Shown: positions 16,738-28,751 of the stretch, piece by piece
Numbering within the stretch: the first letter of the stretch is position 1
Layout of the letters: every line of letters begins with the position of its first letter
Assembly (NCBI GenBank): GCA_000720535.1
Contig: JOAZ01000005.1
Span: forward strand, 1 to 64,000
Length of the DNA stretch: 64,000 nt
Source: Streptomyces halstedii
GTDB taxonomy: Bacteria; Actinomycetota; Actinomycetes; Streptomycetales; Streptomycetaceae
Direction of reading: 5' to 3'
Notes under the pieces: model-generated
Databases searched by the model: none
Told to the model about the DNA's origin: nothing
Seen by the model: the letters and a program-made list of their open reading frames with translations, nothing else
Program-made: the position numbers and the translations under genes

Positions 16738-17772
16738 GTGAGTACGGGCGCAGCACAGGCACAGGCGGGGACCGGGACCGTGTGCGCGGTGCGTGATCTG
16801 GTCAAGACCTATCCCGGCGTCCGTGGCCGGCGCGGTCGTGCCGCCACTCCCGAGGTGCGTGCCACCGACGGGATCAGCATCGACGTACGGCGCGGCGAGA
16901 TCTTCGGGCTGCTCGGACCCAACGGCGCCGGAAAGTCCACGCTCGTACGGCAGCTCACCGGTCTGATGCGGCCCGACTCCGGCGGTGTCGAGGTGCTGGG
17001 GCACGACCTCGTGCGCCATCCCGAGCGGGCCTCCCGGCTCCTCGCCTACCTCGGGCAGGAGTCCACCGCGCTCGACGAACTGACCGTGTCCCTCGCCGCC
17101 GAGACCACCGGGCGGCTGCGTGGACTGCCGGCCGGTGAGGCGCGGGCCGCCCGCGACGCGGTGCTGGAGGAGCTGGGCCTCACCGAGCTGGCCGGGCGCC
17201 CCCTGAAGAAGCTGTCCGGCGGCCAGCGGCGGCTCGCCTGCTTCGCCGCCACGCTGGTCGGGGAGCGGCCCCTCCTGGTCCTGGACGAACCGACGACCGG
17301 GATGGACCCGGTCGCCCGGCGTGCCGTCTGGTCCGCCGTCGACCGGCGCCGCGCCGAACACGGTACGACGGTCCTGCTCGTCACCCACAATGTGATCGAG
17401 GCCGAGACCGTGCTCGACCGGGTCGCGGTCATGGAGCGCGGCAAGGTCATCGCCTGCGACACCCCTACCGGGCTCAAGGAGCGGGTGGCGGGAGAGGTCC
17501 GTGTCGAGCTGGTGTGGCGCGAGCGGGCGCCGCTGGACGTGCCGGAGGTGGCCGCGCTCCGCGCGTCGGCGCGGGAGTCGGGGCGCCGCTGGGTGCTGCG
17601 GCTCGGGCCGGACGAGGCGCGGGCGGCGGTCGCGGCGGTGACCGGCGGGGCGGCGTTCTCCTCGCTGGACGACTTCACGCTGGCCACGCCCAGCCTGGAG
17701 GACGTCTACCTGGCGCTCGGCGGGGACGCGGCACGGGCGGCGGGGACCGCCGGAGGACTGGTGAAGGCGTGA
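16738..17772 (+). CDS. ABC transporter ATP-binding protein (exporter type)
   Basis: A 344-residue ATPase of the DrrA/CcmA-like exporter class. Walker A is GLLGPNGAGKSTLVRQL (about residues 58-74), the signature is KKLSGGQRRLACFAATL, and Walker B is PLLVLDEPTTGMDP. The switch His lies in LLVTHNVIEAE. The C-terminal 80 residues are a substrate-class domain of unclear role. It is followed 7 bp later by the permease gene, so the two form one operon and one transporter. The start is GTG 16738. Substrate unknown. Confidence 0.93.
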   Translation: MSTGAAQAQAGTGTVCAVRDLVKTYPGVRGRRGRAATPEVRATDGISIDVRRGEIFGLLGPNGAGKSTLVRQLTGLMRPDSGGVEVLGHDLVRHPERASRLLAYLGQESTALDELTVSLAAETTGRLRGLPAGEARAARDAVLEELGLTELAGRPLKKLSGGQRRLACFAATLVGERPLLVLDEPTTGMDPVARRAVWSAVDRRRAEHGTTVLLVTHNVIEAETVLDRVAVMERGKVIACDTPTGLKERVAGEVRVELVWRERAPLDVPEVAALRASARESGRRWVLRLGPDEARAAVAAVTGGAAFSSLDDFTLATPSLEDVYLALGGDAARAAGTAGGLVKA

Positions 17773-17779
17773 ACACGAA

Positions 17780-18655
17780 GTGTCCGAAGTCGAAGGGGAG
17801 CAGCGCCAGGTGACGAGCATCGTTTCCGCGGAGGCCGCGCGGAAGGCGTCCGGGCCGGCCCGGACCTCCGGGCGGCCGGGTCCCTCCTCCGCCACCGCGC
17901 CCGCGCCCCTCGCCCCGCGCGCCAGGCTGCTGCCGTCACTGGCGGCGGTCTACCGGGCACAGCTCTCCCGGGCGCGGGTGGCCCGGATCCCCCTGCTCTT
18001 CGTCGCGACCTTCCAGTCCGTCGGGATCATGGTCCTGATGCGCGGGGTCGTGGACGGCGGCAACGAGGCTCGGGCCGTCGTCGCCGGGTCCAGCGTGCTG
18101 GTCGTGGCCTTCGTCGCGCTCAACCTGCTCGCGCAGTACTTCGGCCAGCTCCGGGCGGGCGGCGGCCTCGACCACTACGCCACGCTGCCGGTGCCGCCTG
18201 CCGCGGTGGTGCTGGGGGCGGCGGGCGCGTACGCCTCCTTCACCGTGCCCGGGACGGTGGTCACGGCGGTGGCGGGCAGCGTGCTGTTCGGCCTGCCGCT
18301 GACCCATCTCTGGGTGCTCGTCGCCGTCATCCCGCTGTCCGGGGCCGCGCTGTCCGGCCTGGGGGCGGCGCTGGGGCTGCTGGCGCCGCGGGCCGAGCTG
18401 GCGACGCTGCTGGGGCAGCTGGGGATGTCGGCGGCCCTGCTGCTGGGCGTCCTGCCGGCCGAGCGGCTCCCGGGGCCTGTGGGCTGGGCCCGGGACCTGC
18501 TGCCCTCGACGTACGGGGTGGAGGCGCTGTCCCGGTCCTTCGACGCCCACCCGGACTGGGCGGTGGTGGCCCTCGACCTCGGGGTGTGCGCGGCGGTGGG
18601 GGTGCTGTCGCTGGCGGTGGCCACGTGGGCGTACCGGCGGGCCGCGGTGCGCTGA
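17780..18655 (+). CDS. ABC-2 type permease
   Basis: A 291-residue membrane partner of the preceding ATPase. A disordered Ala/Pro/Ser N-terminus (about 50 residues) precedes six hydrophobic segments (roughly 68-90, 98-120, 140-165, 170-200, 210-230, 262-285). The layout is that of ABC-2 exporters. The predicted start GTG 17780 could be replaced by the in-frame GTG at 17810. After the stop, a 16-bp direct repeat spans the stop region (18644-18659 and 18698-18713). Confidence 0.85.
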   Translation: MSEVEGEQRQVTSIVSAEAARKASGPARTSGRPGPSSATAPAPLAPRARLLPSLAAVYRAQLSRARVARIPLLFVATFQSVGIMVLMRGVVDGGNEARAVVAGSSVLVVAFVALNLLAQYFGQLRAGGGLDHYATLPVPPAAVVLGAAGAYASFTVPGTVVTAVAGSVLFGLPLTHLWVLVAVIPLSGAALSGLGAALGLLAPRAELATLLGQLGMSAALLLGVLPAERLPGPVGWARDLLPSTYGVEALSRSFDAHPDWAVVALDLGVCAAVGVLSLAVATWAYRRAAVR

Positions 18656-18713
18656 GCGGTGCGTGCGGTGCGGTGAGCCGGGCGGTGGTGGCGCGGTGCG
18701 GTGCGCTGAGCGG
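18644..18713. repeat. 16-bp direct repeat at 3' end of permease gene
   Basis: GCGGTGCGCTGAGCGG occurs at 18644-18659, including the permease stop codon, and again at 18698-18713. The DNA between them is made of GCGGTG-like words. It is probably slippage-derived sequence duplication. Confidence 0.55.
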
Positions 18714-18802
18714 GGTGTGTCTCCGGTGGGCTTCCGGGGCCGTGCCGGGGGTGGCGCCGGTCCGGTGAGGCGGGGGCCGGGGCGGCCTGGCACCATGTCA
18801 CA

Positions 18803-19615
18803 GTGACCGCACCGTTGACGCCGCCGCATGAGCCCGACCCCCACGACCCGTGGGCGGCCCCGCCCTCCGGGTCCCGTCTCGCGCCCGGCGGCCCCGCCTC
18901 CTCGCCGACGGCGGCGGAGCGCCGCGCGGAGCTGGCGCAGGGAGCCGCGACGGCCGCGCTGGTCGCCGCCACCGGGCTCCTGCTCGGCCTGCTGTGGCTG
19001 TGGCTGGCGCCGCGTGTGCCACTGGTCTCCGACGACACGGCCGTCTTCCTCAAGAACAGCGAGGGCGAGGAGGCCATCGGGGCGGACGGCACGTTCGTGC
19101 TGCTGGCCCTCGCCTTCGGTCTGCTCTCGGCCGTCGCCGTGTTCCTGCTCCGCCGACGCGGCGGCATCTCGCTCGTGGTGGGTCTCGCCGTGGGCGGACT
19201 GCTCGGCTCGCTGCTCGCGTGGCGGGTCGGGACGTGGCTCGGGCCCACGTCGGACGTGGTGGCCCACGCCAAGCAGGCCGGCAAGGGCGTGACGTTCGAC
19301 GCGCCGCTGGAGCTGCACGCGGTGGGTGCCGCGGTGCTGGCCTGGCCGATCGCGGCGATGCTCGCGCATCTGGTGCTGACGTGGGTGTGGGGGCCGCGGG
19401 ATCCTGAGCCGGACCTGGGGGAGTTCTGGGGGGCGGCGGGGGCCGAGCCGGTCCCGGGGGCCGGTTTCGGGGCCGGGTCCGGGTTCGGGGCGGTGTCGGG
19501 CCCTGGGCACGGTTCGGGTTTCGCGCACGGGTCCGGGTCCGGGTCCGGGGACGCTTCCGGTTCCGGGGCGGGCGAGAAGGGTGGGGCGGAGGGGTGGCCG
19601 CCGCGGCGGTCGTAG
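18803..19615 (+). CDS. DUF2567-like membrane protein with Gly/Ser tail
   Basis: A 270-residue protein: a Pro-rich cytoplasmic N-terminus, about four transmembrane segments (near 52-75, 102-120, 125-145, 178-205), and a cytoplasmic C-terminus. The last 50 residues are a low-complexity Gly/Ser/Phe run with repeated GSG and GFG units. The family assignment to DUF2567 is from memory of similar actinobacterial proteins and is tentative. It starts with GTG 147 bp after the ABC permease and may be independent. Function unknown. Confidence 0.7.
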   Translation: MTAPLTPPHEPDPHDPWAAPPSGSRLAPGGPASSPTAAERRAELAQGAATAALVAATGLLLGLLWLWLAPRVPLVSDDTAVFLKNSEGEEAIGADGTFVLLALAFGLLSAVAVFLLRRRGGISLVVGLAVGGLLGSLLAWRVGTWLGPTSDVVAHAKQAGKGVTFDAPLELHAVGAAVLAWPIAAMLAHLVLTWVWGPRDPEPDLGEFWGAAGAEPVPGAGFGAGSGFGAVSGPGHGSGFAHGSGSGSGDASGSGAGEKGGAEGWPPRRS

Positions 19616-19676
19616 CGGTGCGGGGGTGGGGGCGCCTGCGGCGGGGCTTGTCCCCGGCCCGCCCCTTCCCGTAACC

Positions 19677-19772
19677 GGGGCTCTGCCCCGGGCCCCGGTC
19701 CTCAAGCGCCGGACGGGCTGGGGTGGGGCTCTGCCCCGGGCCCCGGTCCTCAAGCGCCGGACGGGCTGGGGT
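19677..19772. repeat. Tandem 48-bp GC-rich repeat (two copies plus fragment)
   Basis: Two near-perfect head-to-tail copies of a 48-bp unit (19677-19724 and 19725-19772), each containing GGGGCTCTGCCCCGGGCCCC and then CAAGCGCCGGACGGGCTGG. A diverged third fragment follows near 19810-19836. The unit is self-complementary at its start and lies between convergent genes. Units of this kind are scattered between Streptomyces genes and probably act as terminators. Confidence 0.85.
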
Positions 19773-19841
19773 GGGGGGCCCAGGAAGTGGGGCCCGGGAG
19801 TCGTGCTTCGGTCCTCAGGCGCCGGGGCGGGCTGGAACGGG

Positions 19842-20354
19842 TTACGCGCGGCCGATCGGGGCCAGGGTGGCCTCGGTCAGGGTGGTCAGGGCGGCGGGGG
19901 TGAGTTCGACCTCCAGGCCGCGGCGGCCCGCCGAGACGCAGATCGTGGGGTGCTTCTCCGCCGAGGCGTCCAGGACCGTGCGCAGGCGTTTGCGCTGGCC
20001 GAGGGGGGAGATGCCGCCCCGGACGTATCCCGTGGCGCGTTCCGCGGCCGCCGGGTCCGCCATCGCGGCCCGTTTGCCGCCCACCGCGGAGGCCAGGGAC
20101 TTCAGGTCCAGGGAACCGGCCACCGGGACGACCGCGACGACCAGCTCGCCGTCCACGTCGGCGACCAGCGTCTTGAACACCCGGTCCGGGGAGACGCCCA
20201 GCGCCTCGGCGGCCTCCTCGCCGTACGAGGCGTACGACGGGGACGAGGGGTCGTGGTCGTAGGAGTGCACCGTGAACGCGGTGCCCGACGCGGTCAGCGC
20301 GACCGTCGCCGGGGTGCCGCCGGGCTGCTGGTGCTTCTTCGGCTTCTTCGCCAC
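19842..20354 (-). CDS. ybaK: YbaK/EbsC-type aminoacyl-tRNA deacylase
   Basis: A 170-residue trans-editing protein expected to hydrolyse mischarged Cys-tRNA(Pro). The fold is visible in GVSPDRVFKTLVADVDGELVV and VAVVPVAGSLDLKSLA, with the conserved Lys in FKTLV. The late GYVRGGISPLGQRKRL matches the YbaK signature GGxSPxG. The stop is TAA at 19842. It is the last gene of a three-gene minus-strand operon, 16 bp after the LON-domain gene. Confidence 0.93.
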   Translation of the reverse strand: MAKKPKKHQQPGGTPATVALTASGTAFTVHSYDHDPSSPSYASYGEEAAEALGVSPDRVFKTLVADVDGELVVAVVPVAGSLDLKSLASAVGGKRAAMADPAAAERATGYVRGGISPLGQRKRLRTVLDASAEKHPTICVSAGRRGLEVELTPAALTTLTEATLAPIGRA

Positions 20355-20370
20355 GGCCGGGAGTCCTCGG

Positions 20371-21156
20371 TCAGTTGGGGTGGGTGGGGGCGCGGGTCAG
20401 GTCGATGGCCGGCAGCGAGGGGAGATGCCGGATGACGGCCGTCTCCTCGCGCAGGAGCGCCAGTTCCTCCCGCAGTCGCGTCGCGGTGTCCGGCGCCTGG
20501 AGGAGCCGCTGCTTCGTCGGGACGTCGAGTACGGCCGCCGCCGCCACCAGGTACGAGACCACGGACGGGTCGTCCGGCAGGTCCGCGCCGGTGGTCAGGG
20601 AGCGCTCGCTGGCCCCGGCGAGCCGCTTCTGGTAGCTGCGGAAGGCCCGCAGGACGCCCTCGGACAGGGCCGCCGCCTCCTCGTCCGCCGACGTCCCCCC
20701 GGCCTCGTCGCCCTCGGCGGCGGGGTTCTCCGGGAGGTCCTCCACCTCGGCGGTCAGATACGGGCCGCTCGTGTCCACCGAGAGCAGCCGGACCCGGACG
20801 GTGCCGGTCGCCAGGACCTCGAAGCTGCCGTCGGCGCGCTCGCGGATCTTCGCCGCGTCCGCGACGCACCCCACCCGGTGGAAGGCCTGGACCGGGTCGG
20901 GGCCGAAACCGTCGCCCGGGGCGCGTTCGCCGGGGTCCGGAGCGGGGGCGGTGTCCGGCATCCCCCTGCCCGTACGGGCGGTCTCGCGGCCCTCGCGGAT
21001 CGCGACGACCACGAAGCGGCGCGGCTCGTCCTCGTCGCTCGCCGCGAGCTCGCGCATCATGGCGCGATAGCGCTCCTCGAAGACGTCGAGCGGCAGCACG
21101 AGGCCGGGGAACAGCACCGCGTTCAGCGGGAACAGGGGCAGTCGAGCGGTGGTCAC
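20371..21156 (-). CDS. Stand-alone LON substrate-binding (N-terminal) domain protein
   Basis: A 261-residue protein with the PUA-like LON N-terminal domain (LPLFPLNAVLFPGLVLPLDV, FEERYRAMMREL). It has no AAA ATPase or protease domain, so it is not Lon protease. An alpha-helical second half (SEGVLRAFRSYQKRLAG and DVPTKQRLLQAPDTATRL) resembles the LON domain extension. The GTG start lies 5 bp after the stop of the upstream TPR-like gene. Stand-alone LON proteins are thought to bind clients; the role here is unknown. Confidence 0.88.
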   Translation of the reverse strand: MTTARLPLFPLNAVLFPGLVLPLDVFEERYRAMMRELAASDEDEPRRFVVVAIREGRETARTGRGMPDTAPAPDPGERAPGDGFGPDPVQAFHRVGCVADAAKIRERADGSFEVLATGTVRVRLLSVDTSGPYLTAEVEDLPENPAAEGDEAGGTSADEEAAALSEGVLRAFRSYQKRLAGASERSLTTGADLPDDPSVVSYLVAAAAVLDVPTKQRLLQAPDTATRLREELALLREETAVIRHLPSLPAIDLTRAPTHPN

Positions 21157-21161
21157 AACGC

Positions 21162-22190
21162 TCAAGCGTAATGGCCTCGCGGCTCGCCGTGTCCGGCCCG
21201 CCCGCGCAAGGGGGTGGAAGAGGCCACCCGCAGGCGTACCGCCGCCCTGGCGTCGAGGAATCCGCCCAGCGCGTCGTCGGCCACCGAGGCCCAGGGGAAC
21301 GAGGTGGCGTACGGCCCGATCAGCCGGAACTGCTCCAGCGCCTCGTGCGTGCGCCCCCGTGCCGCCAGCACGCAGGCGAGCAGGTTGCGGACCTCGGCGG
21401 GCCAGGGGTCCCCGGCGGGGAAGCCCGCCGAGAGGGTGATCGCGAGATCCGCGGCCGCGTCGATCCGGTCCTCCTGCACGGACGTGGTCCGCCCGGCGGC
21501 ACCGGCGTCGCTCAGCAGGGCGAACGCCGCCCGGACGGGCAGCGCCTGCACCAGGGAGTCGGCGGCGGAGTCCTCGGCCGCCCGCTCGGCGAAGTCGAAG
21601 CACTCGCGGTGCGAGCCGTACCAGGCGGCGGAGAGGTACCGGAGCGCCGCCACGTGGCAGCCGTAGTGGTGCCTGGAGCGGAGCAGGGCCTGCTCCCACA
21701 GCGATTCGAAGACGGTGTGCGAGGCGTGCGTGCCGCGGGCGTGGTCGAGCGCGAGCCGCCACGGCACCGGGTCCCGGGGGTCGGCCTCCGCCGCGGCCGT
21801 GATCAGCGGGCCGACCTCGCGCAGGAGTTCCGCGTGGGCGGGCGAGGACCAGGCCCGCCGGACGGCCAGTTCGGCCTTGACGAGCAGGGCGTCCGGGTCG
21901 GCCGGGGCCGCCGCCAGCCAGTGGGTCAGCCAGCCCTCGCGGCTGTCGGCGAACGCCACCAGGCGGGTCAGGCCCCGGTCGCGGGCCTCCCAGTCCGCCG
22001 CGTCCCGGGTGGTGGCCAGCAGCTTGGCGGCGGGTTCGAAGTCCCCCAGGGCCGCCGCCACGAGCGCGGGGGAGAGCCGCTCGTCCGGGGCGTCGAGCAG
22101 CACGGCGTCGTCGGCCGGCAGCGCGGCCGCCAGCCCCGGCCCGTACCGGAGCGTGCGCGCGCGGCTCAGCAGTGCACGGAGGAAAGCCAT
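21162..22190 (-). CDS. Helical-repeat (TPR-like) protein, unknown
   Basis: A 342-residue Ala/Leu-rich helical protein starting MAFLRALLSRARTLRYG. Helix pairs with W, Y and A at repeat-like spacing (PADPDALLVKAELAVRRAW, HYGCHVAALRYLSAAWYG, VRNLLACVLAARGRTHEALE) suggest tetratricopeptide-like repeats, a protein-binding scaffold. ATG 22202 is an alternative start adding four residues. Neither candidate has a clear ribosome site. It is the first gene of the operon ending in ybaK. Confidence 0.72.
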   Translation of the reverse strand: MAFLRALLSRARTLRYGPGLAAALPADDAVLLDAPDERLSPALVAAALGDFEPAAKLLATTRDAADWEARDRGLTRLVAFADSREGWLTHWLAAAPADPDALLVKAELAVRRAWSSPAHAELLREVGPLITAAAEADPRDPVPWRLALDHARGTHASHTVFESLWEQALLRSRHHYGCHVAALRYLSAAWYGSHRECFDFAERAAEDSAADSLVQALPVRAAFALLSDAGAAGRTTSVQEDRIDAAADLAITLSAGFPAGDPWPAEVRNLLACVLAARGRTHEALEQFRLIGPYATSFPWASVADDALGGFLDARAAVRLRVASSTPLRGRAGHGEPRGHYA

Positions 22191-22420
22191 GGTGCAGACC
22201 ATTGAAAAGCGCTGGTGGAGGCGGCGCCAGTGGGCCTCTGTGAAGCTTCTGTGGCGAGTACGAGGGTTGCCCTGGAAAGATTCAAGAAAGGGCAAAGGAA
22301 GCGTCGTCCGCTGGCTTGAATCCGACCTTCGCGCCGCCTCGGCCCGGTCTTCCGGCCGGGCCTCGACCAGCCTTTCGAGGGCCCTGGCCTCCCTCCCGGA
22401 AGGGAGGCCAGGGGGCCAGG
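22191..22420. other. Intergenic region with promoter of TPR-LON-ybaK operon
   Basis: 230 bp between two minus-strand genes. The left part (22200-22320) is A/G-rich for this genome and presumably holds the operon promoter. It contains an 8-base inverted repeat GATTCAAG/CTTGAATC (22279-22286, 22315-22322). The right end is the terminator of the upstream gene. Confidence 0.4.
22382..22413 (-). terminator. Terminator of the large membrane protein gene
   Basis: Perfect 13-bp stem (22382-22394 with 22401-22413) and a six-base loop, beginning 7 bp after the stop at 22421 in the direction of transcription. Confidence 0.85.
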
Positions 22421-24022
22421 TCAGCTCCGGCGCAGCAGCCGGGAGGCGCCCGCCGCCACCGTGGTGGCCAGTATCCACCCCACCAGGACGAGCCCGGACG
22501 CCGTCCACTGCCAGCCGTCCTCCACCCGCCAGTAGGGGACCTGCCCGAGATCGATCACCGGGATCAGCAGGTCCAGCGCGTACAGCGCGGGATTCCACTG
22601 CGGGTGCTCGTCCCCCTTGATCGCCGCCGGGTGGTAGTGGGAGAACGCCACCGTGCCCGCCGCCCACAGCACCGCCATCCACACCAGCGCGCGCCCCGGC
22701 CGGTAGCCGTACGCCACCGCCCAGTCCTGGAGGTGGCCCCAGGCCCGGCCCGCCGCCGGCAGGGTCTCGCGGCGGCGGCGCTGCTTGGCGAGCAGGACCT
22801 CGCGGGCGTCCGCGTCCTCCCCGCAGTTGCGCAGGACGGTCGCCAGGCGCTCGTACGGCTCCGGTACGTACTCCGGGGTCGCGGCCAGCACCCATTCCAG
22901 GCGGCGGGAGAGCGGGAAGTGGCCGTACGGGACGAGGTTCTCGTACACGAAGCCGCCCATGGCCAGCCCGCCCGGACCCGGCCAGCTGGTCGACACGTCG
23001 ATCAGCGTCACCACCCTCGCCCCGTTGAGCACCACCCGGCCCTGCTCCGGGCGCTCCGCGTTGAAGCGCAGCTCCGGTGTGACGATCCGGCGCATCGACA
23101 GCTCCTCCGGACCGGTCAGGACGAACCGGGCCTTGTGGAGGTCCACCGCGTCCCCGAACCGCCCGTCGTCCAGCCGCACGGCGCCCCGGCACTCGAAGAT
23201 CTGGGCGCGCGTCCCGGGGACCGGGCCCCCGCCGTGGGCGATGCCGTACGGGGGAGTGGTGCCCTGGTTCCCGGTCTCCACGCTCACCCAGGCCTCGGTC
23301 ATGTACAGCGTGCGCTCCACGGTCAGCTGCGGGGCGTTGAGCGCCCGCCGCCCGTCCGTGGCCCGCAGTCTGCTGCCGCGCAGACTCAGCGAGCCGCCCA
23401 CGGTCGTCCCGCGCAGGCTCAGCTCGCCCCGGGCCTCGACCATCTCGGCCTGGAGGTCCTGCGCCACCGACATCCCGTCCCCGACGAAGGCGCGGCCCCG
23501 CCGGTCGGGCCCCACGGCCAGCTGGTTGAGCAGCAGGTCCGTGCCGATCTGGGCGTCCGTCAGCCGGATGCCCCGCTCGACCCGGCAGCGCGGCAGATGC
23601 AGGTCGCCCTCCGTGCGCAGCCGGGCGGCGTCCAGCCTCGGCACCGCGCAGCCCACCAGCCGCAGGGTCGTGAAGTGGCACTCGGGCAGGACGACCTCCT
23701 GCTCGAAACGGCACCCCGTCAGCTCCACGTACGGAGACACCCTGCCGCCCGCCAGGTCCAGCTTCCCGGTGATCCGCACGCCCCGGAGCTTGAGCGCGGC
23801 CACCCGGCCCGGACGCGCGGGCGGTCCGTCCAGGAGCAGGCGGGCCACCGTGCGCGCGCCGACACTGCGCTCGGGGCCCCAGATGTGCGGGGTGAACGGA
23901 TCGTCGCGCACCGGGTCGTTCGCGCGCAGGTCGTAGGTCGTACCGTTCCGGAAGGACTGCCACATGCCCAGCTCAGCGGCGCTGAGGCCGTTGGGGATCT
24001 CTCCGTCGTGCGGCTCGGTCAC
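22421..24022 (-). CDS. Beta-helix/pentapeptide-like membrane protein, unknown
   Basis: A 533-residue protein with two parts. Residues about 50-330 are successive short strands with a roughly 20-residue period (LKLRGVRITGKLDLAGG, VGCAVPRLDAARLRTEGDL, LSLRGTTVGGSLSLRGSRL), suggesting a right-handed beta-helix of the pentapeptide or bactofilin sort. The C-terminus has three transmembrane segments (about 435-455, 470-490, 510-530). Similar Streptomyces proteins are sometimes labelled oxidoreductase, but I see no nucleotide-binding motif. GTG 24022 is supported by GGAGGTGAGG upstream; the frame extends to 24097 without a ribosome site. It is divergent from hisD. Confidence 0.75.
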   Translation of the reverse strand: MTEPHDGEIPNGLSAAELGMWQSFRNGTTYDLRANDPVRDDPFTPHIWGPERSVGARTVARLLLDGPPARPGRVAALKLRGVRITGKLDLAGGRVSPYVELTGCRFEQEVVLPECHFTTLRLVGCAVPRLDAARLRTEGDLHLPRCRVERGIRLTDAQIGTDLLLNQLAVGPDRRGRAFVGDGMSVAQDLQAEMVEARGELSLRGTTVGGSLSLRGSRLRATDGRRALNAPQLTVERTLYMTEAWVSVETGNQGTTPPYGIAHGGGPVPGTRAQIFECRGAVRLDDGRFGDAVDLHKARFVLTGPEELSMRRIVTPELRFNAERPEQGRVVLNGARVVTLIDVSTSWPGPGGLAMGGFVYENLVPYGHFPLSRRLEWVLAATPEYVPEPYERLATVLRNCGEDADAREVLLAKQRRRRETLPAAGRAWGHLQDWAVAYGYRPGRALVWMAVLWAAGTVAFSHYHPAAIKGDEHPQWNPALYALDLLIPVIDLGQVPYWRVEDGWQWTASGLVLVGWILATTVAAGASRLLRRS

Positions 24023-24125
24023 TGCCTCACCTCCACGTGCGCGGAACATCCCGCGCCCCGTAGAGCCGTTCTTCCCTTTGTGTGACGAACTGAACACTCT
24101 TGGTCAGCAAGGGCCCCCGGGAGAT

Positions 24126-27203
<3,078 letters not shown>

Positions 27204-27207
<4 letters not shown>

Positions 27208-27371
27208 CCGGCCTGAACACCGTGCTCATCGTCGTCGGCCTCTTCCTGGCCGGCGGCGTCTACTCCTTCTGGAAGCAGGGCATGCCCAAGGGCGTCGTCG
27301 TGCTCCTCGGCATCGGCTCCGTGATGTGCCTCGTGGCGGGCGTCATGCGGATCCAGGGACTCTGGGACTGA
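27204..27371 (+). CDS. Small two-helix membrane protein inside the his operon
   Basis: A 55-residue protein beginning [20 protein letters not shown] with two hydrophobic helices (about 5-22 and 29-48) joined by the short basic turn FWKQGMPKG. It starts with GTG overlapping the hisB stop by 4 bp and ends 10 bp before hisH, so it is clearly part of the operon. No known enzymatic motif. Its function in or beside histidine synthesis is unknown. Confidence 0.82.
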
Positions 27372-27381
27372 GGCCACACCT

Positions 27382-28026
27382 GTGAGCGACAAGAAGAAGA
27401 CCGTCGTCGTCCTCGACTACGGCTTCGGCAACGTCCGTTCCGCCGAGCGGGCCCTGGCCCGGGTCGGCGCGGACGTCGAGATCACCCGCGACTTCGACAC
27501 CGCGATGAACGCCGACGGGCTCCTCGTCCCCGGCGTCGGCGCCTTCTCCGCCTGCATGGAGGGACTGAGGAAGGCACGCGGCGAATGGATCATCGGCCGC
27601 AGGCTGGCCGGAGGGCGCCCCGTCATGGGCGTCTGCGTCGGCATGCAGGTCCTCTTCGAGCGCGGTGTCGAGCACGGCGTCGAGACGGAGGGCCTCGACG
27701 AGTGGCCCGGCACCGTCGGCCCCCTCCGGGCCGAGGTCGTCCCGCACATGGGCTGGAACACCGTCGAAGCCCCCGAGGGCTCCCAGCTCTTCGCGGGCCT
27801 CGACGCCGACGCCCGGTACTACTTCGTGCACTCCTACGCGGCGCACGACTGGTCCCTCGAAGTCACCAACGCCAAGATCCGTGCCCCCAGGGTCACCTGG
27901 GCGACACACGGAGAGCGGTTCGTGGCCGCCGTGGAGAACGGCGCCCTGTGGGCCACCCAGTTCCACCCCGAGAAGTCCGGCGATGCCGGCGCCCAGCTGC
28001 TGACCAACTGGATCGAGACGCTGTAA
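27382..28026 (+). CDS. hisH: Imidazole glycerol phosphate synthase, glutaminase subunit
   Basis: Class I glutamine amidotransferase of 214 residues that supplies ammonia to HisF. The nucleophile is Cys in [12 protein letters not shown] (about residue 84). His and Glu follow in [12 protein letters not shown] near the C-terminus. [12 protein letters not shown] provides the oxyanion region. The start GTG 27382 is 10 bp after the small membrane-protein gene. The stop TAA overlaps the hisA start by one base (TAATG). Confidence 0.97.
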   Translation: MSDKKKTVVVLDYGFGNVRSAERALARVGADVEITRDFDTAMNADGLLVPGVGAFSACMEGLRKARGEWIIGRRLAGGRPVMGVCVGMQVLFERGVEHGVETEGLDEWPGTVGPLRAEVVPHMGWNTVEAPEGSQLFAGLDADARYYFVHSYAAHDWSLEVTNAKIRAPRVTWATHGERFVAAVENGALWATQFHPEKSGDAGAQLLTNWIETL

Positions 28027-28751
28027 TGCCGAAGCTTGAACTGCTCCCCGCCGTCGACGTCCGCGACGGCCAGGCCGTCCGCCTCGTGCACGGCGAGTCC
28101 GGCTCCGAGACCTCCTACGGCTCCCCGCTGGAGGCCGCCCTGGCCTGGCAGGGCGCCGGTGCCGAGTGGCTGCACCTGGTCGACCTGGACGCCGCCTTCG
28201 GCACCGGCGACAACCGCGCGCTGATCGCGGAGGTCGCCGGGGCCATGGACATCAAGGTCGAGCTCTCCGGCGGCATCCGCGACGACGCCTCGCTCGCCGC
28301 CGCCCTCGCCACCGGCTGCCGCCGCGTCAACCTCGGCACCGCCGCCCTGGAGACCCCCGAGTGGGTCGCCAAGGTCATCGCGGAGCACGGCGACAAGATC
28401 GCCGTCGGCCTCGACGTGCGCGGCACCACCCTGCGCGGCCGTGGCTGGACCCGCGACGGCGGCGACCTCTACGAGACGCTCGCCCGCCTCGACTCCGAGG
28501 GCTGCGCCCGCTACGTCGTCACCGACATCGCCAAGGACGGCACGCTCCAGGGCCCCAACCTGGAGCTCCTGAAGAACGTCTGCGCCGCCACCGACAAGCC
28601 GGTCGTCGCCTCCGGCGGCGTCTCCTCGCTGGACGACCTGCGCGCCATCTCCGCGCTCGTCCCCCAGGGCGTCGAGGGCGCGATCGTCGGCAAGGCGCTG
28701 TACGCCAAGGCGTTCACCCTCGAAGAGGCCCTCAAGGCGGTCTCCGGATGA
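28026..28751 (+). CDS. priA: PriA-type ProFAR/PRA isomerase (HisA/TrpF)
   Basis: A 241-residue (beta/alpha)8 isomerase, opening [18 protein letters not shown] with the catalytic Asp of the first strand. It continues with [15 protein letters not shown], holding the second Asp and flexible substrate-gripping loop, and then [16 protein letters not shown]. In Streptomyces and mycobacteria this enzyme is known to act in both histidine (HisA) and tryptophan (TrpF) synthesis. The absence of trpF from the nearby trp genes is consistent. It overlaps ridA by 4 bp. Confidence 0.95.
   Translation: MPKLELLPAVDVRDGQAVRLVHGESGSETSYGSPLEAALAWQGAGAEWLHLVDLDAAFGTGDNRALIAEVAGAMDIKVELSGGIRDDASLAAALATGCRRVNLGTAALETPEWVAKVIAEHGDKIAVGLDVRGTTLRGRGWTRDGGDLYETLARLDSEGCARYVVTDIAKDGTLQGPNLELLKNVCAATDKPVVASGGVSSLDDLRAISALVPQGVEGAIVGKALYAKAFTLEEALKAVSG

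Noticed and set aside
20371-21156. Lon protease
   Set aside because: Only the N-terminal LON domain is present; there is no ATPase or Ser-Lys protease domain within the 261 residues.
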